A stretch of DNA of 64,000 nt, taken from positions 496,001 to 560,000 of the forward strand of contig NZ_JAUSQU010000001.1 of assembly GCF_030811455.1 (NCBI RefSeq), given 5' to 3'. Under the pieces are notes generated by a model. The model ran no database searches. It was not told where the DNA came from and saw only the letters and a program-made list of their open reading frames with translations. This document shows positions 25,191-32,764 of this stretch, one piece after another; positions within the stretch are counted from its first letter, which is position 1; the number at the start of each line of letters is the position of its first letter. Source of the stretch: Streptosporangium lutulentum (GTDB lineage Bacteria; Actinomycetota; Actinomycetes; Streptosporangiales; Streptosporangiaceae). The position numbers and the translations under genes are program-made.

Positions 25191-26789
25191 GTGGAAACTC
25201 CGACGAGCACCGCCGAACCCATGCTCTGGTCCGGCTGGGGTGACCCCGCCAAGGCCGCAGATCTGCCCGAAACGCTCCGCACGCTGCTCCGGGACATGCT
25301 CGACGTGCGGGCTCCGGAGACGCCGGCCGTGAGCTTCGGCGAGGTCCGGCTTGCCCCCGTGACCCTCTCGCCGCTCGTCCTCGCCGAGCTGGGCGCCGTC
25401 GTCGGCGCCGGCCACGTGCGCCTCGACGACGACGCCCGCGTCCGGCACACCCGGGGCAAATCCACCCTCGACCTGATGCGCGTGCGCGCCGGGGACGGCT
25501 CCGACGCGCCCGACGCCGTGGTGCTGCCCGGCTCCCACGACGAGGTGCTGGAGCTGCTCCGGCTCTGCGCCGCGCACCGGGTCGCGGTGGTTCCGTTCGG
25601 CGGCGGCACCTCGGTCGTCGGCGGCCTGGTGGCCGCCAGGGACGGCTTCGCGGGCGTCGTCGCGCTGGATCTGGCCCGGCTGAACCGGCTGATCTCGGTG
25701 GACACCGAGTCGATGACGGCCGAGATGGAACCCGGCCTGCGCACGCCGCAGGCCGAGCTGCTCCTGGCCGGGCACGGGTTCACCCTGGGCCACTTCCCCC
25801 AGTCGTACGAGTACGCCACCCTGGGCGGCTTCGCCGCCGCCCGCTCCAGCGGCCAGGCCTCGGCGGGGTACGGCCGGTTCGACGACATGGTCGTCGGCAT
25901 GACCGTGGCCACCCCGCGCGGCACCCTCGACCTCGGCCGCGCCCCCAAGTCCGCCGCGGGCCCCGACCTGCGCCAGGTGATCCTCGGCTCGGAGGGCGCC
26001 TTCGGCGTGATCACCTCTCTGCGCCTGCGGGTACGGCGCGCCCCCGCCCGGCGAATCTACGAGGGGTGGCGGTTCGGGTCGTTCGCGGAGGGCTCGGCCG
26101 CGCTGCGGTGCCTGGCCCAGGAAGGCCCCGTGCCCACCGTGCTCCGCCTGTCCGACGAGACCGAGACGATGATCGGCCTGGCCAGGCCGGACGAGCTCGG
26201 CGGCCTGGCGTCCGACGCGGGGTGCCTGGCCATCGTGGGATACGAGGGTTTCGAGGAGGTGAAGGCGCTGCGGGAGCGGGCCGCCGCCGTACTGTCCGAG
26301 TCCGGCGGCCTCCCCCTCGGCACGGAGCCGGGGGAGTCCTGGGCGCACGGCCGCTACTCCGCCCCCTACCTGCGCGACTCCCTGCTCGCCGCCGGGGCCA
26401 CCGTGGAGACGTTGGAGACGGCGGGGTTCTGGTCCGGCCTCCCCCGGCTCCACGACGCCGTGCGGCTCTCGCTCCGGTCCTCCCTCGGCTCGCCGCTGGT
26501 GATGTGTCACATCTCCCACGTGTACGCCACGGGCGCCTCGCTCTACTTCACGGTCGTCACCGCCCAGAGCGGCGATCCCCTCGGGCAGTGGGAGGCGGCC
26601 AAGCGGTCGGCGAGCGAGGCGATCGTCGCGGCCGGGGGCACGGTCTCGCACCACCACGGCGTCGGCCGCGACCACCGGGAGGCCTACGCCGCCGAGATCG
26701 GCGAGCTGGGCGTGGAGATCCTGCGCGGCGTCAAGGACCGGCTCGACCCGCGGGGAATCCTCAACCCCGGCGTGCTGATCGCCCCGTGA
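25191..26789 (+). CDS. FAD-binding oxidase resembling alkyldihydroxyacetone-phosphate synthase
   Basis: A 532-residue flavoprotein of the VAO/PCMH family. The FAD-binding region has VVPFGGGTSVVGG (about residues 136-148), the substrate/FAD segment SYEYATLGGFAAARSSGQASAGYGRFDD, and SEGAFGVIT. The C-terminal HHHGVGRDHREAY resembles the active-site His motif of alkylglycerone-phosphate synthase, and NPGVLI ends the family. It probably joins or oxidises a lipid alcohol or DHAP ester. Linkage to glpD, which makes DHAP, supports a glyceride ether or DHAP-linked reaction, as for Rv2251. The start GTG at 25191 follows TAGAGG with little leader. Plasmalogen synthesis is inference. Confidence 0.85.
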   Translation: METPTSTAEPMLWSGWGDPAKAADLPETLRTLLRDMLDVRAPETPAVSFGEVRLAPVTLSPLVLAELGAVVGAGHVRLDDDARVRHTRGKSTLDLMRVRAGDGSDAPDAVVLPGSHDEVLELLRLCAAHRVAVVPFGGGTSVVGGLVAARDGFAGVVALDLARLNRLISVDTESMTAEMEPGLRTPQAELLLAGHGFTLGHFPQSYEYATLGGFAAARSSGQASAGYGRFDDMVVGMTVATPRGTLDLGRAPKSAAGPDLRQVILGSEGAFGVITSLRLRVRRAPARRIYEGWRFGSFAEGSAALRCLAQEGPVPTVLRLSDETETMIGLARPDELGGLASDAGCLAIVGYEGFEEVKALRERAAAVLSESGGLPLGTEPGESWAHGRYSAPYLRDSLLAAGATVETLETAGFWSGLPRLHDAVRLSLRSSLGSPLVMCHISHVYATGASLYFTVVTAQSGDPLGQWEAAKRSASEAIVAAGGTVSHHHGVGRDHREAYAAEIGELGVEILRGVKDRLDPRGILNPGVLIAP

Positions 26790-26891
26790 GCCGCCCTCCG
26801 GCCCCGGCCGGGTCGCTTCGGGGGCGGGCGCAGCTCGCGGGACGGGGAACCCGGACGGCGGGAGACGACCGCCCCCGGGCCGGGCACGGCG

Positions 26892-27305
26892 TCACCCGGC
26901 CGTCGGCACGAGCTTCTCCATGGCCTCGCGCAGCGGCCCCGGGATCTCGGCGGGCCGCCGGGTCTCCCGGTCGACGAACACGTGGACGAAGTGGCCCTCG
27001 GCCACGACCGTCTCGCCGTCCTCGCGGAACAGCCCGAGCTCGTAGCGGACGCTGGAACGGCCCAGGCGGCCGATCCGCAGCCCGACCCTGATGGCCTCGG
27101 GGAAGGCGACCGACGCCTTGTAGACGCAGTGCGACTCCACGCACAGTCCGATGGCGTCCCCGCCGTGGATGTCCAGGCCCGCGACCCTGATGAGCCAGGT
27201 GTTGATCACGGTGTCCATCAGCGAGTAGTGGACGGCGTTGTTGACGTGGCCGTAGACGTCGTTGTCCTTCCACCGCGTCGGAACGGTCTCCCAGTAGGCG
27301 TACAC
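26892..27305 (-). CDS. Acyl-CoA thioesterase, 4-hydroxybenzoyl-CoA (hot-dog) family
   Basis: A 137-residue hot-dog-fold thioesterase. The catalytic segment TRWKDNDVYGHVNNAVHYSLMDT carries the conserved Asp of the YbgC/FcbC type; GLCVESHCVYKASVAFPEAIRVGLRIGRLGRSSVRYE and VAEGHFVHVFVDRETRRPAEIP are also typical. It hydrolyses acyl-CoA thioesters; chain length cannot be read from sequence. The start is set at the GTG at 27305 because the family begins just before YWETVPTRW; it lacks a ribosome site but TATGGT ends six bases before it, so a leaderless message is likely. It is convergent with the AGPS-like gene, with 102 bp between them. Confidence 0.9.
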   Translation of the reverse strand: MYAYWETVPTRWKDNDVYGHVNNAVHYSLMDTVINTWLIRVAGLDIHGGDAIGLCVESHCVYKASVAFPEAIRVGLRIGRLGRSSVRYELGLFREDGETVVAEGHFVHVFVDRETRRPAEIPGPLREAMEKLVPTAG

Positions 27306-27352
27306 GGTAGAACCATATTCCAGAGCCGGGCGGAAGGCGGGGGTGAAAGCGA

Positions 27353-27655
27353 TTGGTCGCGGCCGGTGCGGTGGCCGCCGTGCTCGGGATCCGCATGCTC
27401 TCCCAGGGGCCGTCCCACAGCACCGACGTGCTTGTCCGGGACGGCTTCGCCGCCGACGACTCGGGCTGGTACAGGGACGCCGGGACTCGGGTGGACACGT
27501 CCCGCGGCTATACCGGGGACGGCCGCCACCAGGACGAGGAGGCGGGCGGTGCCACGGGCAAGCCCCGGTTCGGACTGTCCGTGGCGAAGCGTTCGGGGGC
27601 GTCCGAGGAGACCCGGGCGTACTTCGACGATTTTGAGATCGACCGCCTCTCCTGA
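27353..27655 (+). pseudogene. Probable remnant of an exported concanavalin-like protein
   Basis: The frame from a TTG at 27353 gives 100 residues: a hydrophobic VAAGAVAAVLGIRML start, then VLVRDGFAADDSGWYRD, then a polar stretch and a terminal AYFDDFEIDRL. The D-F--DDSGW start and YFDDFEI end are the two ends of the beta-sandwich domain found in exported proteins and attached to bacterial kinases, normally about 150-170 residues apart; here they are about 60 apart. This suggests an internal deletion. A ribosome-site-like GGGGGTGAAAG precedes it. It may be a decayed gene or a small real protein. Confidence 0.4.
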
Positions 27656-27688
27656 AGGCGCGCAAGATCCTCAAAAGACGGTAAAAAT

Positions 27689-29203
27689 ATGGTCATGGTT
27701 GATGTTGGGCAGGCCGCGGAACGCGGGCGTGAGGTCTCCTCCCGGGTCTCGGAGGAGGGAGCGGGCTGGTCCTGCGTCCAGATCGGCACCTTCAAAGACC
27801 TGAGGCCCAACCAGGAGACCTTCAGCTGGCTGAGCCCGCGCACGATCTGGAGGTCGAGGAACGAGGTCCTCGCGGGCCTGTTCGGCGACCCCTCGGGGCA
27901 GGTCAGGGCGCGCTGGGTGGCCTCCCAGCGCGACCGGGGCGTCGACCCCTCCTTCCGCATCCCGGCGGACGTCGGCCCCGAGTTCTCCTTCCTGGTCCTC
28001 GGCGACACGGGTGAGGGCGACGCCTCGCAGTACGCGGTGGTGCCGGGCATGCTCAAAATCGGCCAGGACACGGCCTTCGCCGTCGTCGCCAGCGACGTGG
28101 TCTATCCCACCGGGTCGGGGAACGAGTACGAGGACAAGTTCTTCCGCCCCTACCAGGACTACCGGGCGCCGATCTACGCGATCCCCGGCAACCACGACTG
28201 GTACGACGGGCTCGGCGGCTTCATGCGCGTCTTCTGCGACGCCCCCGCGCTGAAGGCCGAGCGCGAGGGGTTCAAGCTGTCGCCCTCGGGACTGCGCGGG
28301 CTGCTCTGGCGCAAACCGGAGAAGATCGACGAGGCCCGGCTGGCCAAGGCGCGCGAGCGCAGGGCGCTGTCCGAGCAGCAGGTCGTGCAGCCCGCGCCGT
28401 ACTGGGCGATGGAGACCCCGAGCCTGCTCATCGTGGGCGTGGACACCGGGATCCGCGGCGATCTGGACCACGAGCAGGCCAACTGGCTGCGCGAGGTCTC
28501 CCGGGACCCCCGCCCCAAGGTGCTGATCACCGGCAAGCCCATCTACACCCGTAACGACTACAAGCCGTCACGGCTTGAGGGCGGCGGCACGATCGACGAC
28601 ATCGTCGTCGATCCCGCGAACAACTACGTCGCGGCGATAGGCGGCGACGTGCACAACTACCAGCGTTTCCCGATCAAGGTGGGCGATCGGACGATCCAGT
28701 ATCTCGTGGCGGGCGGCTCCGGGGCCTTCATGCACGCCACCCACACCATCCCCAGGGTCACGGTCGGCGACCTCCACGAGGACGACTACAAGTGCTACCC
28801 GCTGCGCGGCGACTCGCTGTCGTTCTACAGCAGGCTCTACAGCGAACGGCTGCGCATGCGCTGGCTCTACCTCACGCCCGAGGAGGGAGTGGCGCTGATG
28901 TCGGAGCAGATCGGCAACACCCCTCCCAGGGATATCCCGCCCGTGCGCATCACCCGGCGGATGAGGTGGGCGGCGCGGATCCTCGGCGGCCGGTCGATGC
29001 CGTTCCGGCTGCCCGTGGGCAAGGTCTTCCACCGCTACCTGTCGGAGCTGTCCGACTGGGACACCCCGCCGTTCTTCAAGAGCTTCCTGCACATCTCCGT
29101 GACGCCGCAGGCTCTGAAGATCCGTTGCTTCGCCGCCACCGGCTGCCTGCCGCAGGAGATCGAACCCCCGCTCGAAGACGAGGTCGTCATCCCGCTCGCC
29201 TGA
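27689..29203 (+). CDS. Metallophosphoesterase (calcineurin-like)
   Basis: A 504-residue protein with a dimetal phosphoesterase domain. The metal motifs are LVLGDTGEGD (about residues 102-111), VVASDVVYPTG (in place of the usual GD-xY), AIPGNHDWYDG (about 168-178) and AIGGDVHNYQRF (about 315-326). The N-terminal 95 residues and a C-terminal 130 residues are family-specific extensions without known motifs. There is no signal peptide. The GNHDW and GGDVHNY motifs indicate a functional active site; the Ser in SDVVY instead of Gly is unusual. TAAAAAT just before the ATG may be a -10 element of a leaderless message. The substrate is unknown. Confidence 0.85.
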   Translation: MVMVDVGQAAERGREVSSRVSEEGAGWSCVQIGTFKDLRPNQETFSWLSPRTIWRSRNEVLAGLFGDPSGQVRARWVASQRDRGVDPSFRIPADVGPEFSFLVLGDTGEGDASQYAVVPGMLKIGQDTAFAVVASDVVYPTGSGNEYEDKFFRPYQDYRAPIYAIPGNHDWYDGLGGFMRVFCDAPALKAEREGFKLSPSGLRGLLWRKPEKIDEARLAKARERRALSEQQVVQPAPYWAMETPSLLIVGVDTGIRGDLDHEQANWLREVSRDPRPKVLITGKPIYTRNDYKPSRLEGGGTIDDIVVDPANNYVAAIGGDVHNYQRFPIKVGDRTIQYLVAGGSGAFMHATHTIPRVTVGDLHEDDYKCYPLRGDSLSFYSRLYSERLRMRWLYLTPEEGVALMSEQIGNTPPRDIPPVRITRRMRWAARILGGRSMPFRLPVGKVFHRYLSELSDWDTPPFFKSFLHISVTPQALKIRCFAATGCLPQEIEPPLEDEVVIPLA

Positions 29204-29238
29204 TCGGAATGTCGGTGCCACGTGGCAGTCTTTGACCC

Positions 29239-30837
29239 ATGTATGTGGCAGTCGCGGCCGGTCCCGGCGGTGGAGGGGTCCTGCGTCCCGAGGGCCGGGA
29301 CGCCGAGACCGTCACCGACCTGGCGGCGGCCGTGCGGGAGCTGGAGGAGAGCGGGCACCCCCGCTGGATCTGGGCGGACACGCGGGAGATCTACCCCGCG
29401 CTGCTCGACGCCGGCGTGCGGCTGGCGCGCTGCCACGACCTGGCGCTGACCGAGAGCCTCCTCCTCGGATACGAGGGGCGCTACGGCGAGCCCAGGTCGG
29501 CCCAGGCCGCCCACGCCCGGCTGCACGGGCTTCCGGCGCCGCAGGACCACCAGGGGCCGCAGGCGCGGCAGGCCACGCTCTTCGAGGAGGAGGCGCCCCC
29601 GCCCGACGTCGAGCTGGTCGCCGAGGTCCACGCCGACCAGCTCCGGCGGATCGAGGCCGTCGCCGACCCCCGGCGGTTCCGGTTGCTGGTCGCCGCCGAG
29701 TCGGCCGGGGCGCTGATCGCCGGGGAGATGGAGCACGAGGGCATGCCCTGGCGGCAGGACGTGCACGACGCGTTGCTGACCGGCCTGCTCGGCCCGCGCC
29801 CGGTGCACGGCATGCGGCCGGCCAAGCTCCAGGCTCTGGCCGACCAGGTGTCGGTGGCCTTCGGCGCGTCGTTCAACCCCGACTCCCCGCAGCAGATCGT
29901 CAAGGCCTTCAAGGCGGCGGGCGTGCCCGTGTCCTCCACCCGGGCCCACGAGATCAAACAGGTGGACCACCCGGGCGTCGCGCCGCTGCTCGCCTACAAG
30001 GAGCTGGCCAGGATCTACAGTTTCCACGGCTGGGCCTGGGCCGACCAGTGGGTCCGCGACCACCGCTTCCGGCCCGAATACGTGGTGGGCGGCGTCGTGT
30101 CGGGCCGGTGGGCCACCAGCGGCGGCGGCGCGCTGCAGATTCCCAAGGTGATGCGGAAGGTCGTGGTGGCCGACGAGGGCTGGACGCTCGTGGTCGCCGA
30201 CGCGGCCCAGCTGGAGCCACGGGTGCTGGCCGCGATGGCCGGTGACGGCGGCCTGGCCAGGGCGGCCGGGCAGATCGACCTCTACCAGGCGCTGGCCCAG
30301 CCGTTCGGCGGCGAGCGTGACAACGCCAAGATCGCCATGCTGTCGGCGATGTACGGCGGGACCAGCGGAGACGCGCCCAAGCTGCTGGCCGTCATGCGGC
30401 AGCGCTTCCCCCGGGCCTACCAGTTCGTGGAGGACGCCGCCCGGTCGGGGGAGGACGGCAGGCTGGTCCGTTCCTGGCTGGGCCGCACCTGCCCGCCGCC
30501 CTCGGCCCGCTGGCGGGAGACGGTCTCGGGCCCTGAGGGAACCCGGGCGGCCCGTGACCGGGGCCGCTTCACCCGGAACTTCGTCGTCCAGGCGACGGCG
30601 GCCGAGTGGGCGCTCACCCTGATGGCCGTGCTGCGCGGGCTGTTGCCCGGCCCGGCCAGGCTGGTGTTCTTCCAGCACGACGAGGTGATGGTGCACTGCC
30701 CCGCGGAGGTGGCCGAGGAGGTCGTCGCGGCGGTCGGCAGGGCCGCCGAGGAAGCGACCAGGCTGCTGTTCGGACCGACCCAGGTGCGTTTCCCGATGGA
30801 GACCGCCGTGGTGCGGTGTTACGCCGACGCCAAATGA
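29239..30837 (+). CDS. Short bifunctional 3'-5' exonuclease/DNA polymerase, family A
   Basis: A 532-residue PolA-like enzyme lacking the 5' nuclease domain, of a type annotated in many actinomycetes. The polymerase motifs are complete: motif A VVADAAQLEPRVLAAM (about residues 317-332), motif B RDNAKIAMLSAMYGG (about 357-371), and motif C FFQHDEVMVHCP (about 478-489) with the catalytic HDE. The N-terminal 140 residues correspond to a degenerate exonuclease-like domain without obvious catalytic acidic residues (TREIYPALLDAGV...CHDLALTESLLLG). The usual fingers GYxxT block of PolA is replaced by MYGG. It may act in repair rather than replication. No partner gene adjoins it. Confidence 0.9.
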   Translation: MYVAVAAGPGGGGVLRPEGRDAETVTDLAAAVRELEESGHPRWIWADTREIYPALLDAGVRLARCHDLALTESLLLGYEGRYGEPRSAQAAHARLHGLPAPQDHQGPQARQATLFEEEAPPPDVELVAEVHADQLRRIEAVADPRRFRLLVAAESAGALIAGEMEHEGMPWRQDVHDALLTGLLGPRPVHGMRPAKLQALADQVSVAFGASFNPDSPQQIVKAFKAAGVPVSSTRAHEIKQVDHPGVAPLLAYKELARIYSFHGWAWADQWVRDHRFRPEYVVGGVVSGRWATSGGGALQIPKVMRKVVVADEGWTLVVADAAQLEPRVLAAMAGDGGLARAAGQIDLYQALAQPFGGERDNAKIAMLSAMYGGTSGDAPKLLAVMRQRFPRAYQFVEDAARSGEDGRLVRSWLGRTCPPPSARWRETVSGPEGTRAARDRGRFTRNFVVQATAAEWALTLMAVLRGLLPGPARLVFFQHDEVMVHCPAEVAEEVVAAVGRAAEEATRLLFGPTQVRFPMETAVVRCYADAK

Positions 30838-30976
30838 GCGAGGGCGCCCCGGCGCCGGGCGGGCGGGCGGCCGGCGGCGTGCCGGCGGCGTGCCGGCGGC
30901 GGGTGAGTCCCCGGGCGGGGCCTGCGGGTGAGTCCCCTGGACGGGCGCCGCCGGATGGGCCGGTGCGGGAAAGGCG

Positions 30977-32473
30977 TCAGGCGCGTCGTGCCGCCGGTCG
31001 CATGCCGGTCGCCGCCAGCCACACGCCGGTGATCGTCACCATGACCGCCACGGCCGCGCCGAGCACGCCGTAGGACAGGTTGCCGACGATCACTCCGGCG
31101 AGCACCGTGCCGGTCGCGCCGCAGACGTTCATCACCAGGTCGGACAGGCCCTGCACGGCGGGGCGGTGCCGCAGCGGAACGGCCTCACTGATCATCGCCG
31201 ATCCGGAGATCAGCCCGCAGGACCAGCCGACGCCGAGCAGTGCCAGACCGGCGGTCACCTGCGCGACGTCGTGCGGTCCCGCCCCGCCCGCCAGAACGGC
31301 GGCGGCCAGCAGGAGGCCCATGCCGAGGGTCATCACCTGGATCCGGCCGATCCGGTCGGCCAGCCAGCCGACCACCGGGGAGAAGATGTACATCCCGGCG
31401 ATGTGCAGGCTGATCACGACGCCGATGATCGTGTAGGTCGCGCCGCCGTGGTCGAGGTGGACCGGCGTCATGGACATGACCGACACCATGGCGGTGTGGC
31501 TGACCGCGATCGCCACGAGCGCCCGCCGCGCGACCGGCGTATCGCGCAGGGCCCGCCACGCGGTGCGCAGCGTGCCCTCGCGCTTCGCGATGGAAGCCGG
31601 CACGGCCGGGACCGGCGCGTCGGGGGACGGAGTGGCGGGGGACGGCACGGCCGGGGACGGAGTGGCGAGGGACGGCGCGCCGGAGACCGGGGCCGCGGTG
31701 GCGTGCGCGGTGAGAGGCGGCGTGGCGGCCGGGGTGCCGGCAGGGGTGGCGAGAGGCGACGCGGAGTCCTGCACGGCGGGAGACACGGCAGGAGACGCGG
31801 TAGGAGGCACAGCGGGAGACGCGTCAGGAGGCGGGGTGGGGGAGGGCGGTGCCGTGAGCGCGGCCGAGCGGGCCAGCAGCAGCGGATCGGGGCGCAGGGC
31901 GATTCCGACGATGAGCAGCGCGACCGCGAAGGTGAGCAGGGCGAGCACGAAGGGCCCGGTGTCCGGGGCCAGGCCGAGTTCACGGCCCAGGTGCTCGGCC
32001 GGTTCCGCGAGGTTCGGACCGGCGACCGAGCCGATCGTTCCCGCCCACACGACCCACGACAGATGCCGGGCCGCGTGCCCGGGAGGGGACAGGTCGGTCG
32101 CGGAGTAGCGGGAGGCCAGGTTGCCGGCGCTGGCACCGCCGAACAGCACCAGGCCGCCCAGCAGCAGCGGCCACGAGGCCAGGGAGATGGCGAGCACCGC
32201 GATCAGGGTGCCGATCAGGGCGCACCCGTAGGCCAGGGTCAGCCCGGCACGCCGTCCGCTCCCGCCCGAGGTCCTGGCGGTGGGCAGTGCGAGCAGGGCG
32301 GTGCCCAGCACGGTCGCGGTTCCGGCCAGCCCGCTGATCGCCGTCGAGCCCGAGAGCCTGGCGACGACCAGCGAGCTGAGGGAGAGCCCCACGGCGACCC
32401 CGATCCCGCTGGAGATCTGCGTGGCGGACAGGACGGCGAGGGTCCGCCGCTGCGCGGTGACGGTCGACGTCAC
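30977..32473 (-). CDS. MFS transporter with a long low-complexity central loop
   Basis: A 498-residue major facilitator with twelve predicted helices, six on each side of a central loop. The second half contains VVGWLADRIGRIQVMTLGMGLLL, the conserved loop between helices 8 and 9. The central loop (about residues 205-290) is made almost only of Pro, Ala, Ser and Thr with SPAVPSPATPSPDAP-type repeats, far longer than usual. The substrate is unknown. The start is GTG at 32473. It is convergent with the polymerase gene; the 139 bp between contains repeated GCCGGCGGCGT and GGTGAGTCCCC units but no clear gene. Confidence 0.88.
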   Translation of the reverse strand: MTSTVTAQRRTLAVLSATQISSGIGVAVGLSLSSLVVARLSGSTAISGLAGTATVLGTALLALPTARTSGGSGRRAGLTLAYGCALIGTLIAVLAISLASWPLLLGGLVLFGGASAGNLASRYSATDLSPPGHAARHLSWVVWAGTIGSVAGPNLAEPAEHLGRELGLAPDTGPFVLALLTFAVALLIVGIALRPDPLLLARSAALTAPPSPTPPPDASPAVPPTASPAVSPAVQDSASPLATPAGTPAATPPLTAHATAAPVSGAPSLATPSPAVPSPATPSPDAPVPAVPASIAKREGTLRTAWRALRDTPVARRALVAIAVSHTAMVSVMSMTPVHLDHGGATYTIIGVVISLHIAGMYIFSPVVGWLADRIGRIQVMTLGMGLLLAAAVLAGGAGPHDVAQVTAGLALLGVGWSCGLISGSAMISEAVPLRHRPAVQGLSDLVMNVCGATGTVLAGVIVGNLSYGVLGAAVAVMVTITGVWLAATGMRPAARRA

Positions 32474-32649
32474 CGGACATCCAGGGCGGATGCCCCGTCC
32501 TTTAGAAGCACTTCTTGTGTTTCCTCGTGGTGTGTGGGTTCGGCTCAGTAGGGTTGGAGTGTTCTGCGATAGCCAAGCGGGGCGTGTGTTTGTTCGAGCG
32601 CGGCAGGGCGTGCCGTGTCTGCGCGGGGAGGCTTCGGGGTTGCCCGGGC

Positions 32650-32742
32650 CGGTGAACCGCGAACCGACAGACCCGGCTGGAAGGCCGGGTGCTGGAATCC
32701 CCGGTTTTCAAAGCCGGGGAGGACGTCAATCGTGACACGTCC
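32650..32742 (+). other. Probable TnpB-element right end / omegaRNA-like relic
   Basis: The 291-bp gap holds GGAATCCCCGG-TTTTCAAAG-CCGGGG followed by AGGACGTCAAT (32693-32731). A G/C hairpin ending in GAGGACGTCAA is the usual right end of TnpB-type IS200/IS605 elements in Streptomyces and relatives, where the guide-RNA scaffold ends at TCAA. Upstream, 32660-32690 has another GC hairpin (ACCCGGCTGGAAGGCCGGGT). The plus-strand frame ending here (...GAGIPGFQSRGG) resembles the C-terminal read-through seen in TnpB genes. No tnpB gene precedes it, so it is an orphan end. Confidence 0.5.
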
Positions 32743-32764
32743 GGGAGGGCTGTCCGGCCGACGG

